Assembly (NCBI GenBank): GCA_013368325.1
Contig: JAACJK010000068.1
Span: 124,001-188,000, forward strand
Origin: Ephemerocybe angulata
Taxonomy: Eukaryota > Basidiomycota > Agaricomycetes > Agaricales > Psathyrellaceae
Length of the DNA stretch: 64,000 nt
Reading direction: 5' to 3'
The number at the start of each line of letters is the position of its first letter. Position 1 is the stretch's first letter. This document shows, piece after piece, positions 34,255 to 46,952 of this stretch. The notes under the pieces are model-generated. The model saw only the letters and a list, made by a program, of their open reading frames with translations, searched no databases and was not told where the DNA came from. The translations under genes were made by a program, and so were the position numbers.

Positions 34255-35368
34255 ATGATCGGCTCCTCCAGCATCGCGGTAGCAGCGCTCCTCGCTTTGT
34301 CGCCCCTCGCGCTCGCGCAGGCCCCGACGAACCAGTTCCCGCAGACGCCTCTCGCGGACAAGCGCTACGACTCGCCTGCCGCCCTCGTACGTTACCCCCG
34401 TTATCATCTGTGCCAAGCGCTTTATCTGACGTGTCGATCCTCTTGGCTCTGCCTCCCTCCCACACCCAATTCCCCTCCCATCCCGTCCCATATTCACTCG
34501 TGACACCGATGTGCTGCCGATGTGTATGTGTGTGCGCTGTAGCCCTACAAAGTCGACTCAGACACCGGACTCCTCCGCGGCAGCCAAGCAGGCTTCAACA
34601 TCTGCAACAGCACCACCGAGAACCAGAGCTCGCTCTGCCAGACCTCGTACTTCAACAGCGTCGAAGGTGCGTCCGTCCGTCTCCCCCTTCCCCTCTCCCC
34701 CTCCGTCCGTCGTTCTCGCGTTGTTGAGCTGGCAGTTTTACTGACCCCTGTCGATCTATTTCTATCCCTCTATTTTCGGCTGTCGTCACGCTATTTTTGG
34801 TCGTCGTCACCCTATTTTTGGGAATCGCCCTATTTTTGGTGTCCCTCGCAACGCTTTCGGTCAACCCTCGCCGCCCGCTGTTCTCGGCCTCCCTCCCGCC
34901 CGCGCACGCTCTACATCGCCCTACCGCGCGTTCGCCCCTTTCCCGGCTCGCGCTCGTTCGCCCTCCGCTTCTACCTGACGCTCGCCTTCCCCCTTCTTCC
35001 CGCATGCTCGCTCCCTCTCGGCTCGCTCCTAACACGCGTTCGCCTCCTGTTCCCGCTCGCTCGCCCTCCCTCTCGGCTCCCTCCTAACACGCGTTCGCCC
35101 TCGCTTCTCCCCCTCGCTTCGCTCCCGCGCGCAGACTTCTGCATCTGGGGCCCGATCGAGCACGACAGCACGGTCGCAGACACGGAGGGCGAGATGGTCG
35201 CGTGGTGCTCCAAGCCCGGGCACGGCACGCGGCTCATCCCCGCGGGCGCGCTGACGGGGATTCAGTGGATTAAGACGCCTGATTACGTTCAGGTGTGTGC
35301 GGGTTTTTTCCTTCCTGTTTTCATTCTCTCCCTCCGTCTCCGTCTCCCGTATCTCTTCGAGTATTCTT

Positions 35369-35402
<34 letters not shown>

Positions 35403-36359
35403 GGACGGAGAGACGGGGGAAAGAAAAAGAAAGAAAGCTGACGATAATTTTTGGGGTGTAGGCCGTTGGGTTCTTGGATCAGAGCCAGATTAACATCAAG
35501 GCGGGAGATTGGGGAGGAGAGATGGATCCCCATGGTGCGGATTTGAGGGGTAACCCTATGGGGGGTGTTATTTTCTCGACGGCGTTTGGGGGGAGTGCTA
35601 AGCAGGTGCGTTCTTTCGTTCGTTTGTTCGTTCTTCGTTCGTTCGTTCGTTCGTTCGTTCTTCGTTCTTCCTTCGTTCGTTCTTCCTTCGTCTTATCTTT
35701 CGAGAGACGCTCCTTCGTCTCATCTTTCGAGAGACACTCCTTCCTTCGTCCCATCTTTCGAGAGATACTCCTTCCTCCGTTCTTCCTCCTTATACCTGAA
35801 GAAGTGCTAATAAAAGACGCAGGTCATCGAATGGCACAACTTCGTCGGCGGCAACAAATTCTGCTTCAAAGCCTGCGACCCCGCCGGCCCCAACGCCGCG
35901 CACTTCTGCGAACACATCTACGACCGCATCGGGTGCGACTACAATATTCCGAACGCTGCGCAGGATAAGGTCTTCGAATCCTGCCTCGGGGATAACCAGG
36001 ATTACCCGGGCGTTTATACGAGTAATGGGCAGGTGATGACGTATACGCAGCCGGCGGAGAGTTTGGGTGCGATTAGTACTATGCCGTATACGCCCAAGGT
36101 GCCTGCGAGCAGCAGCTGTAGCACGTTTGAGAGCGCGAAGGTGTATACGGGGTTGCCGACGGCGGCGGCGGCTGCTACGACGACGGGGAGCGCGAGTGGG
36201 AGTGCGGCGACGGGGAGTGCGGGTGCGACGGGGACGAGTAAGGCGGGGACTGCTGTGGGCGCGAAGGCGACGGGGGCGGTTGGGAATGGGGCGGGGGCTT
36301 TGGGGGTTGGGTTGGGGAGTTTGATGGGTGTTGTGTTTGCGGGGTTGTTTTTGTCGTAG
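34255..36359 (+). CDS. GPI-anchored macrofage-activating-glycoprotein-like protein
   Basis: Five exons, 34255-34386, 34543-34666, 35135-35292, 35462-35605 and 35823-36359, all keep frame and give 364 residues. A signal peptide (IAVAALLALSPLALAQA) is followed by a cysteine-bearing domain of about 270 residues: GFNICNSTTENQSSLCQTS, DFCIWGP, VAWCSKPGHGTRLIP, TPDYVQ, GGEMDPHGADLRGNPMGG, VIEWHNFVGGNKFCFKACDP and FCEHIYDRIGCDYN. A Ser/Thr/Ala/Gly-rich linker and a hydrophobic C-terminus (GVGLGSLMGVVFAGLFLS) without basic residues fit GPI anchoring. This is a basidiomycete cell-surface family usually annotated as macrofage activating glycoprotein; the real function is unknown. Introns 2-4 are long (169-468 nt) and carry simple repeats, unlike the short introns elsewhere. 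Confidence 0.85.
35372..35401. repeat. (GA)n microsatellite in intron
   Basis: About 14 uninterrupted GA dinucleotides inside intron 3 of the glycoprotein gene, followed by GGACGGAGAGACGG. Confidence 0.9.
35611..35775. repeat. TTCG tetranucleotide run and 30-bp repeats in intron
   Basis: Inside intron 4 of the glycoprotein gene, TTCG repeats run from about 35611 to 35690. They are followed by about three copies of a unit of roughly 30 bp containing ATCTTTCGAGAGA (near 35695, 35722 and 35753). This is a compound simple repeat; no coding content. Confidence 0.85.
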
Positions 36360-36812
36360 ACGGGTGGTTTTTGGTGTTTTGGGTGGATGTTCTTGTTTCT
36401 TACTCACAGCTTCTACGTATACGCTTACACGATACTCATCGATGGACTCGTTACTTTCTATGTTCTATTCTTGGACGCTTCGCGCCCTTCACCTGTTTGT
36501 GTTCTTTGTTGGCTCGTGATCATATGTAGAGCACGGCCGTCCGCTCGTTTGTTACCCTGGATTGGTAGTTTAATATTGTTGCTGGCTATGGCTGGTTTAT
36601 TGGATTGATCGTCGACGCTCTACGGTCGGTCCCTACCTGAAAAACTCAATCAGAACAGAGCATATGGCCTAAGTCATGTCGGGCTTTGGTCTCAAGTTTG
36701 ACTTAAGTAGGTATGGCGAAGACGACTTTAAGCTATACAGGTACCGTATCACGGTTCGCCCCAGGTTGAACGTATGTACAGCCTACCAGCTCACTACTCC
36801 TCCCCTTTTTGA
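36360..36812. other. Convergent intergenic region
   Basis: 3' flanks of the glycoprotein gene (plus) and F-box paralog A (minus). No gene or strong motif recognised. Confidence 0.5.
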
Positions 36813-39103
36813 CTACGGGTAATCCCACGCCTTCTCCTCATCCCAAGTGTCCACCTCGTCGGCAGTAGCCTGCCTGATCGTTGTCCAGACCACATTGACA
36901 TTTCCTCCCATTTTGGAAATTCTAGACACCATTGCGTCGACTGTATCAGGACACGGAACCTGCTCACACTTGAAGTACCTATCCCTTCCATAGAAGGCCT
37001 CCGTACCGTCGCGGAGGCCAAGGTAACGGGTGCATTTGGCGCGAGCCACAAACTCAACGCTTCGCTTTGATGTCCGATCCGAATTCTCCGACTTGGCCCC
37101 AAGTTTCATCCACCCCTCCGCCCACCGCAGAACACACAGCGCAGCGTCGTGAGCTGCACTAATATCATCAGGCTCATCCATCATGAATACCCACTTTTCG
37201 ACTCCGAAACAGACCATTGTGAGGGTCTGGAGATGCGGAGGCGCGAAGCCCTCGAGCCATGTCAAGCCGTCCATAGGCCCAGACTGAATGGCCAGAGTCT
37301 CCAAGGTGGGTGAGACGAAGTGCAGAAGCTCATGCAAGTTGAATCTCTCTGTGTCTAGAACCCCCTCATGCTTTAAGCTTCCTTTCAAGAACGACGACGA
37401 GAAGTCAAGGCGGAGTTCACGTAGCTGGCACTGTGATCGCGTGAGGAGGTGGATGATGGGGTACGCTCGGTTGACATTGCGGGTGATGACTTCGAGCGAC
37501 TGGAGGCGAGGCGTGCGTATGTGGTCGAGGAAGTGTCTTCCGACTTTCACTTCGTTGGAATAGGTCGAGGCCATCAGAACAGAGAGCTTCCCGAGGTAGG
37601 CAAGCACGATATGCTTAACCGTGAGAGCATTGTCGGTCTCCTCGCTATTGCGCAAGGTGATGGTGAGGCTCTCAAGTGCGGCACAGCGAGCAACAATGCC
37701 GAGTAGGATGGTGCTGGGTTCTTCAGTCGAAAGCGTGAGGTGGGTGAGCTGGGGGTACGGGAAGGTCCAGAGCCAGAGCGGGTGCTCGTCGTACAGCTCG
37801 AGCTCGAGGTGTCGAAGTGCCGGAGCGCGCGCTGCGGGAAGAGCGCATCGTTGGTGGTCGTCGATCCAGCTCTCGTCCTGTATGCAGATGCGCAGGGTAT
37901 GCAGGGCCGGCCATACTGTGAACTTCTTCCTGAGTGTAGCGTTGGCTTCTTCGATTTGGCGCTGGGTACGAGTTCTGATTCCGGTAAAGGTGTTGGAGGT
38001 GGAGGGTGGAAGTGTTGAGAGGTCAAAATGGTCGGTTGCTTCGCCATCGCAGGCGAGTGATATCTTCTTGGCGTCGGTAATAAGCTCCTCCATTTCATCG
38101 TCATACATGCGTCGTTCGTGGGAGTGTACCCCATGATCGAACAGATCCTTGACGAAATGGACGTCCCCAGTGCTAATAGAGAGACTCCCAATCATCGGTT
38201 TAACCATCGCAGCATCGATAAGCTCGAGGAGCGCAGGCCGAGGCAAGAAGGGCCGTCCGAACTCCGCGAGGTCTGGCTCAGGGTCGTACGACGGGTCCAC
38301 GAGCACAAGGTCAATCGGGGTGTCTTGGCTTCGCTCGACTGACAGCGCTGCCCTTGGCATCTCGCCGACGATGTGCACGACTTCCAGGTCATTCCAGTCA
38401 TCTTCACGTGGTTCTGCGTAGTTCTCGGGTTCCCGGCCCCGACCCTTCATCCACGTCTTGGGAGGTGATGGGATCCGCTTTCCGTCAACGTGGATGTACC
38501 TCCATAGGTTGATCTCGTCGGCGATGAGGCCCGCCCACAGTTTGCAGACGCCGCGGAGCGTAGCGCGCGCTGTGCAACCAATGGCGGGGTGTTCGTACCC
38601 GGTGAAGTGCCACGGTGTTCTCCCAAACTCGCCTGGGGTGGTGTCGGGAGGCGGGCGTAGAATGATTTCGTAGAATATGCGCTTAAGGGTGTCGGGATCG
38701 AGCATAGCCTAGACAGCGTTTTTGTCAGTATATAGAAAGGCAGAGAGCATAATATGAACGCACTCCGTTTCTAGCAGTCTCAGTCGGCTCGGTCGTCGAG
38801 CTTTGGACCTCGCTCACTCCCTGTGGCATGATAACTGGGTCTTGCCCAACTTGGACTTGGGTCGGCGTGATGGGTTCTTCGCCCTCTGGTTGGGCTATGG
38901 GAAGGCCAGTGGCCGGTGACTCCGTCACTGTCGGTGGCGCGATCGTTGGTGCTTGCGTAGTCTGCTGAACCCCTCAGTGAGAACTACGCTCCGCATTGCG
39001 CTGAATGACCACGTACCGCAGGAGTCGTAGCTGCGCCTTCATCCTGCTTGACCTTCTTCCTCGGCGCAGACTTCTTCTGCGATTCATCCTTCCTCTTTCC
39101 CAT
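36813..39103 (-). CDS. F-box/LRR-like protein, subfamily 3, paralog A
   Basis: Three exons, 39103-39017, 38961-38764 and 38708-36813, give 726 residues. Exon 1 encodes a lysine-rich leader (MGKRKDESQKKSAPRKKVK), a likely nuclear-localisation signal. Exon 2 is Pro/Thr/Glu-rich and low in complexity. Exon 3 starts LDPDTLKRIFYEIILRP, the first helix of a degenerate F-box, then TLRGVCKLWAGLIADEINLW (Cys-x-x-Trp and Leu-Trp). LRR-like segments follow: ALRHLELELYDEHPLWLWT, PQLTHLTLSTEEPS, ALESLTITLRN, PHLQTLTMVCFG. The C-terminal block (ALCVLRWAEGWMKLGA) is shared with paralogs B and C. The first gene of a same-strand tandem array. A nuclear SCF-type receptor is possible; nothing points to the target. 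Confidence 0.75.
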
Positions 39104-40961
39104 GGTGAGTATCGTTTGGAGTTCGATGAAGGGCTACGTGTGGTGGTGGTGGTTAGAGACCAAGGTATGTCGTTGTTTGGACCTTCAACATCGCTTTGTT
39201 GTCCAGGGTGCAATTGAACAAATAGGTGTATATCGTCCAAATTGGGGTATGTGCAACTTGAATCCCGTGATATGGATTCTGGGGCCCCGCGCTGATATGT
39301 CCCTTTGGTCTCTCCCTTCACTCTCAGGCTTTGTACGGCACTTCAAGGGTATTTGATACTTCCCGTATGAGGTCCCCTTTGTGGGTGCTCAGACTACTAT
39401 CGTCGTCGATGCGGCACTTTTGCAGGTCTACTAGTCGAGCTCATATATTCGGCCAATCAGATTCAATCGGCTTTACATACCCACGTCCCGCATGGATTCA
39501 TACGGATATCCATACATACGCGGACGGCTAAAGCGTAACGCGAGTACAAAAGAACAACATCATGCACCATGTCTATATCTTACCACACACACAGCGCATC
39601 GACAATCCGATCCAAGTTGCCACGGTGATCCATATATCCAAAAATTTGGCACTTTCAGATAGGATAAGTATATGGTGATTATCCTGAGCTCGAGATGCTC
39701 CCTCGTGCAGGGATAATAGAATGGACCTTCAGAGGTCCGTCAGTCTTGACTTTAAGTGGTTCAATACTTCGAAATCTCCAGCGCAGAAAATTATATCGCA
39801 CTGTAAACTTTCCCTGAAGTAGTAAGTATGCGGTAGAATTCGCGCACATCGAGGAGTATACGACTTGAAGTCCACTCAAGTCGCGCTTCCTCTACTTATA
39901 CACCGCTAATCGGCGAGTCAGCTGCGGAAGCGAGCTACTACTACGCACCTTTATCATGAAAGAGATGATTGATACCTCCCGTCAGAGTGCTCGGCCGAAC
40001 AAGGAATAACTTATAAGTTGTTATATTTGATAATCGGTGGACTGCGTAAGCACAATCCTGGCATCATGCATACATTCACTCGCTCACTATACCTGTTCCT
40101 GCGTATGTCAGAGCCCCATACTAGACAAGTAACGCTACACCCAAGATGCAAGGCAGAGCTACCGATCCGCATTCGCCCTTCAGTACTTACCTCCATGAAG
40201 CTGCCTTCCCCTTTTACTCATATCTATTATGCATACACATAGGATCCGAACGCGGCGACGACGATGGTGCATGGTCTTGTCGTGATATGCAACCCTTCGT
40301 CAATTTCTTATTATTTTGCGGCTATTCTGGGGAAGTTCGTGATGCGAGAATTGGGCCTGGCGAGATATGTAGCGTCGTCAGCTCACCCATTTTTGTTATT
40401 TGCTCGGAGTTGGCGGGGGTCTGAGGGTATCTCCGCACGTCAACTAGGGGGGTGAGGGTCAGTAATGACAGGGGACTCTTTAACCATACTCATCCTTTGT
40501 AAAAACTACGCGCACATATCCTGTGGTACTATGGTTATCATCACATCTGCGATTCCTATAATGATTTTAGATTTGTATGGCTCCAGGCTCAGCTTGGCAT
40601 TCGTGAAATGGACTCGTCCTAAGATATACCAGTGAAAAACAATAGTCTGGTGCTAGCCAACGTAATCGAGGTGAGAATGGTCGAGACATTATCTCTGTTA
40701 GTTCATGACCTAAGTTCGACCTGAGGCTAAGCCTAAAGGGTTTGCTACGAGATCGCTTACTATACTACGCGATGCATAGGCTCCCGAAAATTAAACACTG
40801 CACACCGGCCACAATCGACAAGGGGACATATCGCCGTTATCTTATCTATCTTATCTACAGTGCAACAGGCTACGTATCACTAAATTGAACAAGAAATAAG
40901 ATAGAGTACTTAATCGCTTGAGAAGATCAGGTGATTGTGCCACCTAAGAACATCTTCGACA
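39104..40961. other. Intergenic region between paralogs A and B
   Basis: About 1.85 kb with no supported gene on either strand. Short frames of 60-115 codons have no splice partners or recognisable motifs. The left end is the upstream region of paralog A, the right end the 3' flank of paralog B. Confidence 0.45.
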
Positions 40962-43187
40962 CTACCGCAGAGCCTTCCAATTGAAATCGCGAAACAACCA
41001 AGTCATCTCAGCCTGCACTCCAGTCGCCTTCAGTCCTTGGATCGCATCAGCAATCTTCTGAGGAGGAAGGTAATCTGACTGGTAGTGTCCCTTGTTTGTG
41101 TCTCCGTAGTATACCTGAGATATGCTAGGAGGTCCAGCCAGGAATGTGATCCTTCGATTCGCCTTGTCGGCTGGGGACGCCCCAGTCATCCACTCCTTTG
41201 TCCAACGGAGGGCTTGTATAAAGAACTTGAGAGTGGGACCATCCTCCTCGTCCACATAGTCGTTGTAATCGTCGAGAACTCTTGGGATTGAGAACGAGAC
41301 AAGTGCGAGTGTTTGAAGCCGGGGAGGTAGGAAGTCCTTGAGCCACGTCTCATCAACAAGACGGGCTCTGAGGGTGAGATGCTCGAGCGAGTCTGAAGTA
41401 AAAGCCAGGAGTTCGGCGAGCTTTGTCGCGACGGGACCTTTAATCTCCGAGTCCACGAAGTTCAGGTGAAGGTCGCGCGGAGCACATTGGGAGCGCACAA
41501 GAAGATCTTGGAGAACGGGAGCACAGCGCTCGTAGCCCCCCGGGCACTCGGAGTCCACCTTCAAACTGTTGAGCTTGGGTACTTGGATCCTGTCGAGGAA
41601 GTATCTGCCAGTGTTCTGATCGAGGAGCTCGATTGCGAGCATAGTGAGATTGGAAAGGACGATGGGCGCCGCGGTGGATTCAAGATCGGCATCCTTGCCT
41701 GTGGGTCGAGTAATAGTTAGACTCTCGAGCTTGCGGCAGCCCTTTAGAATGCCGAGTACAACATCGTCTCCTTCCAGGGTCACGAGCGTAAGATGGGTGA
41801 GCTGTCGATAGGGGAGTGCGAAGCTGCAAAGCTGTTCGGTGATGATGAGCTCGACGTGGCGTAGGGCAGGGTACCTCCCAGGAGGAAGCACACATGGCTG
41901 CCAGTCAGAGTCCCAGTGTGATAGCTTCTCGCTGGGTTCGACAATCCGAAGAGTAACGAGGTTCTCCGCGAGCCTGTCGCACTCCTCCTCCGCGCGTTCG
42001 ATTTGTTTCCGTATCGCCTTGCGGGCTAGTTTATCCTTTTCGCTGGGATTAGCTTTGCGAGGTGGCATTCGGCGCGAAGAGGTATCCGCGTCCTTCGAGA
42101 AACAGCCTTTGATCTTCTCCTTGTCGGTGCAATCGTCAAGATGCCAGGCCCATTCGTTGACGGGCTGTAGTTCGTGTGCCAATTTAGGGTCGAGTAAAGA
42201 CCTGATGAATCCGACATCGCGAGCCGTAATCGAAAGTCTGGTAATCGTGTGTTCGGCCAGGGTGTTGTGAATGAGGTCCAAGATGCCGGTGCGCGGACGA
42301 TAAGGCGTCACCTTCCCATCCTCCTCAGGGCCTGTCTGGCAGGTCGGGTCGTCCAGCACAAGGTTGATACCGTAGTCTCCACTGCGTGCGATGAATTGCT
42401 TCGCCAATTTCACCTCCTCCATCCACCCCGCATTGTTGGATAGTATTCTTCGGTAGTGTGGATCCAGCGGGGTGGTATTAACCCAACGGTGGTGATGATT
42501 GGGACCGCAACAAGCTGGGAGCAGCGATGCGCAAGCGAAGTATTCGTCCTCGTGTGGGATGCGCTCTCCAGAGATCCGGATGTCGCCCCAGAGCCTTGCC
42601 TCGTTAATAATGAGGGTCTTCCATTGTTGGCAGACCCACTTAAGGATATTACGAGCCTTTGGAGAAATGTTGCGGTCAACAGAGTTGGGTGAGAAGGGCC
42701 CAGAGGTTCCGACATCGCCTGCCTTGGTGGGGCGATGATAAGCTCGAAGGAGAACGTGGTCGAATATTTCCCAGAGGAGCTCCACAGGAAGGTCTTTGAT
42801 ATTGGCCGGCTAAGCGAAATATACGGGTGAGCCATCTAAGCGGTGCTCATTTGTGGGTAGCGTACCTCCGGTGGGGGTGATCCCTCGCAAGATTGGAGAT
42901 CATCCGACTATGAACCTTGTAAGTATATGTACGTCTCCGATCCCATATCGCATACTCACAAAGTATGGGTCGAAACGCCCTTCATCTGAGTCCACACTAG
43001 GTTCCCGCCATACTCTCCTCGTCACCGCCTTTGACTTGGTGCGTCGCGGCACGGTCGTCTCCGAGCCTCGTTTTCTCGTTGTCGGTTTCTTGGTACTGAC
43101 GATGCGCTCCTCGCTGCGTTCACGGCACAGCTTTTTCTTCTTCCCTTTGGTGGGCGCCTCCGTTGTGTCGTTCTTCCTCTTCCCCAT
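40962..43187 (-). CDS. F-box/LRR-like protein, subfamily 3, paralog B
   Basis: Exon 1 (43187-42960) encodes a very basic leader (MGKRKNDTTEAP, KGKKKKLCRERSEER). A proposed 18-nt micro-exon (42883-42866, GSPPPE) restores frame to exon 3 (42809-40962), giving 697 residues. The micro-exon is the weakest call, since its acceptor GCGAG is poor. Exon 3 holds the degenerate F-box (DLPVELLWEIFDHVLL; LKWVCQQWKTLIINEARLW) and LRR-like segments (ALRHVELIITEQLCSFALP; RQLTHLTLVTLEGDD; KLESLTITRP; GRYFLDRIQVPKLNSLKV). The C-terminal ALRWTKEWMTGAS matches paralogs A and C. It is collinear with A, so it arose by tandem duplication. Function is inferred from family only. Confidence 0.72.
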
Positions 43188-44266
43188 GACTTCTATAGTG
43201 TCTACAAGTGTCAAGTCAGCTTCAAATGAGTGCGGTATGAAGGGAACTGAGCATACCACGTAGAATATGTGCTGGGCAGGAAAAAGAATGATGGTTGAAA
43301 GGCAAGATGTGTGTTTGGTCGATGTTCAAATTCCTCGAACAAACATCGCACGAGGGCAGCCAAACATAGGCATCTCGCCACTCCGCCCGGTTTGAGGACA
43401 AGTGTTTGAAGTCCCGCGTGATCACGCGGTGCGACGAGCCGTGTCACCTCACATGGTGAATTACTAGTAGTCGAGTAACAAAGAAGTTGGAGGATTCTTT
43501 TAGGTAACTGTAATCTTTCCTAATGGCGCTCTAACGAGCGCCGGTCCCCGACTTCTAGGAGGCTTTCCATAGCACCTTTGGCGACTTGGGAGGTATCTGC
43601 AGAATCAATTAATCACTATTTCGTAAGTCAAACGAGGCAATACCCGTAGATAGTGCGTTGTGAGTGTACCATTGAGTGTCGAGACTGATTCAATACTCAA
43701 TCAATGCTGAATTCCGACGAGAGAGGGGGACGCGAGAACAGTTGTGAATGCGAACGATGACGCGTGTAGCAGCAGCATGAGGACTCAGAAAACCGCGAAA
43801 GAGAGACGCAGACACGATGCGCAGTTACCTTAGAAGAATCACTCACACACACCCGGGTGAGCTACGGTGTAGGTGAGTGGAGGTAAGCTTGGGGCACTCC
43901 GCCGGGGTGTATCTAGTGGCTTCACATGTTAGTTTCGCCTTATCGGAGGTCGGCAGATCAATCATTTATTACTGGCGGTCTAAGTATCGAGTTGTTAGAT
44001 CGTGTCAGACTCTCAAGTGTGCTGCGTCCCCGGCTATGAGCGTGGTCGTGCCATGGTTTTGGTTGGGTGTGATATCTGTGTGGCATTCCTAAGCAGTCTA
44101 GCTCGCGTACAAAAGGGGCGACAAGTATTGAGGTTCAGTAGCGGGTATGCCGGTATTCGTAGGATACTCGGTAAGACTGTCTATGGCGACTACAACTCGC
44201 ATGTGCAAACCAGATGAGAGTGCTCAGAGAACATGCTAGTAGCCAATCGCGGGATATAAACTAAAG
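43188..44266. other. Intergenic region between paralogs B and C
   Basis: Upstream region of B and 3' flank of C, about 1.1 kb. Near 43655-43710 the words GAGTGT and CAATACTCAATCAATGC give a weak repeat. No gene seen. Confidence 0.4.
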
Positions 44267-46375
44267 CTATTGACTAGTGTCCGTCTTCTCCTCGTTGGAA
44301 AGTCGCTTGGCATTGTAGGCAGGCACATCCCACTTATGCACCCACCACTCAACCTCAACCTTCATTCCCGCTCCTAACAACTCGTTCTGTATGGATTCAA
44401 TGGCTCGGGGTGGGGATACCGCAGCCAGAAGAGAATGTCGGTTAGTGTCGTAGTATTGGTAGTGCCCTGGGTAACAGTCCGGGGCGGCGCAGAAGCGGAC
44501 TGCGAGCTGCGAGTGGCGAGTCTTGAAGTCCTGGGTATCCAGCAAGCTTTTACTGGCCGCCCAATCCTGGATCCAACGGAATAGACGCAGCGCAAAATCC
44601 TTTGCTTCGGGTGCGGGGTTTCTTTCTGGTAATTGGTCGATATTCCACTCGTCGATCCCAAAGCAGAGAAAGTCAACCTCTGTCAGGCGCGGAGCGGTGA
44701 AGCCATCCAGCCAATCGAAGAGAAAGAGACCGCCATGGAGGTGAAAGACCTCTAAAGCACCAGAGTGGTCTCTCATGATTGTCTCCAGCGCCATGCTATC
44801 GCTGGGTGAACAGTGATCTTCTGTGTCAATGTACAGTTCGCGGAGGGTGCACCCGGATCGCTTGATGAACCTCGCAGCTGGAGTGAGGGATCCGTTACCA
44901 TACGTTTCTGTGGTTATGTCGAACGTTTGAAGGTTCGGGCATTTAAGAGCATCAAGAAACTGCTCGACGTTTTCCTCCGTGGTCTTGCGGTAGAGGCGCA
45001 GCACTCCGAGCTTTGGAAAGTCGATGCATGATTCCGTACGCTCGTACTTCCCAGAATGCCCCCAGTCTTGACGATCTGATAGCAAGCGCACGCTGAGAGA
45101 TTCGAGTGAAAGTCGAGTGAGCTTCAGTATTGAGAGGAGGATGAAGCTTGAAGTGTCAGATCCCAGCGTGAGGTGCGTGATCTGGGAATAGGGAAGAACC
45201 CAAAGATGCAGGGGTTCGTACCGATGAAGGTGGAGCTCCACACATCGTAGGGCAGGGAATTTGAGCGGGGAGAGCTGGGCGAAGATCGTGTCATAGGAGT
45301 CACGGCCAGAGAACATGAGGCGCAAGGTGTGTAGCTTCTTCCAAGCCTTCTCGTCTTCTTTCTTCGCAAGGGCGACCTGCCGGCGGATCTGCCAGCGTGT
45401 GCGGCATAATTTGGGTGGCTGCAGCTGCCGGGCGCACATCTTCTCGTAGACGTCATGAAAGCTCTTGATGATAGCGTTAGCTTGCGTCATGTTCTCATCT
45501 TGCCACCGATGGTCTGTCGGTTCTCCTTCGTCGTCGAGCAAGCGCTGGACCCATGCAATGTCGCAGTCATCGATGATGGTGAGGCTCGCAATGTCGCTTT
45601 TGGGGGCCGAGTTAACCATGTCGAGCACACCAGGCCTCATCAGGCCCGCTCCTGGTCGACCCGAGTCCTTGACACCTCCTGGGTCTGCATCGTATCTGGG
45701 CTTTATCAACGTCAAGTTGATTGGTACTCCTGCGGGGATACGCTCAAGGTCAACCCGCGTCCGCCGGACCTCGTCCGAGATGATCTCGTCCCCATTCTCG
45801 TCTATCAAGGCAGACGGTCGGATTTCCTCCTCCGTTTCCGAGTCCTCGTTGGATTCTAACATGGGACCTGTTGCACGATCACCGTCAAAGTGAATCTCGC
45901 GCAGAGTTGCGTCGATGATCTTGGCCCAAGTTCTACACACGGAGCGTAGCCTGTGACGCGCGATCTTGTCGACTAGCGGAGACATGAACCCGGGGTGGAC
46001 TGTGCGATCGATCTTCAGCCCACGGCGGGACCGGGTAGGGGTTGAGTTGGTGATGACCAGCGCGATGACGATGTCAAGGATCTCTGCTGGGACACTTTCT
46101 ATGTAGCATGGCTATACAGATGGTTTAGAATCATCAACGCCCTGCAGAACTCCCATGATTGTGCTTACGTTCACACCATCCGCTCCAATCTCCCAAATCC
46201 CCTTCACGTTCCCAGTCTGCGCGCCTGTGATGCGCTTTGATACCTGCATACAGGTAAGTGACACTGTCAACGCGATGCGGGGGAGATCTAGGTCACATAC
46301 AGGCTTATGGCTCCCGGCCGGTTCGCTGGTCGACGGCGTCGTGGTCCGTGCTTTCTTAGGCACGTTTCGTGCCAT
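44267..46375 (-). CDS. F-box/LRR-like protein, subfamily 3, paralog C
   Basis: Three exons, 46375-46301, 46243-46169 and 46111-44267, all phase 0, give 664 residues. Exon 1 is basic and Thr/Ser-rich (MARNVPKKARTTTPSTSEP). Exon 2 is a 25-codon insert (ITGAQTGNVKGIWEIGADG). Exon 3 begins with the degenerate F-box (SVPAEILDIVIALVI; LRSVCRTWAKIIDATL). LRR-like segments follow (ALRCVELHLHRYEPLHLWV; SQITHLTLGSDTS; LSLESLSVRLLSD; PNLQTFDITTETY), with the family C-terminal block ALRLFRWIQDWAASK. It has a strongly acidic segment (SNEDSETEEEIRP) before the repeats. Same strand and order as A and B, with small N-terminal exons as in them. Confidence 0.75.
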
Positions 46376-46952
46376 CCCTATTTCCTGTTGCTCCAGATTA
46401 ACCCTTTGCAGGACTTCAATGCGAAAGTCAGTACTCACCTGAATGCACTCCCGCGAAAGGGAGATGTCGACCGTACAAGGGTGGTGGTCGAGAGTGAAGA
46501 GGCGTATTGCTTCCGGGCCAATCAAAACCCAATCAAAACCGGGATTGAATTGAAACATCCGCGTGACGACGGTGTGGTGGCCATTTTTCGGTATTGGTGT
46601 ACAATTTATGTGGTGCTCCTATCGGTGACATTCATAACCTTGATATATTGAATATTACCTGTACAGTCGATTGAAATTGGGGGCAGAAGTCAAAGCACCA
46701 CAGCGAGGGGGAACGTGCCGAAGTGGCTAACATCTATGATCTATAGTTTCACCAAGCGAACCTTTGAAGAATAGTAGTCTTGGGCGCTGATTTGGGTATT
46801 CTTATTTGGAGTTCGCTGTGCTATCCTCACACAGGCGGGGGTTGACATGTTGACATTGATTTGATTCTCAAGGACGTGCTTCGATACAGGGTGCAGTTTA
46901 CATTCGGAAATCAAGCAATACAGAACGGATTAAGAACACGGCAAATGTAGGT
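46376..46952. other. Intergenic region between paralogs C and D
   Basis: Upstream region of C and 3' flank of D. GGGCGCTGATTTGGG near 46779 is another GGGCGCT-type word. No gene seen. Confidence 0.4.

Noticed and set aside
34652..35035. Minus-strand frame of 127 codons
   Set aside because: Lies inside the long intron 2 of the glycoprotein gene; Arg/Glu/Gly-rich because of CT-rich intron sequence.
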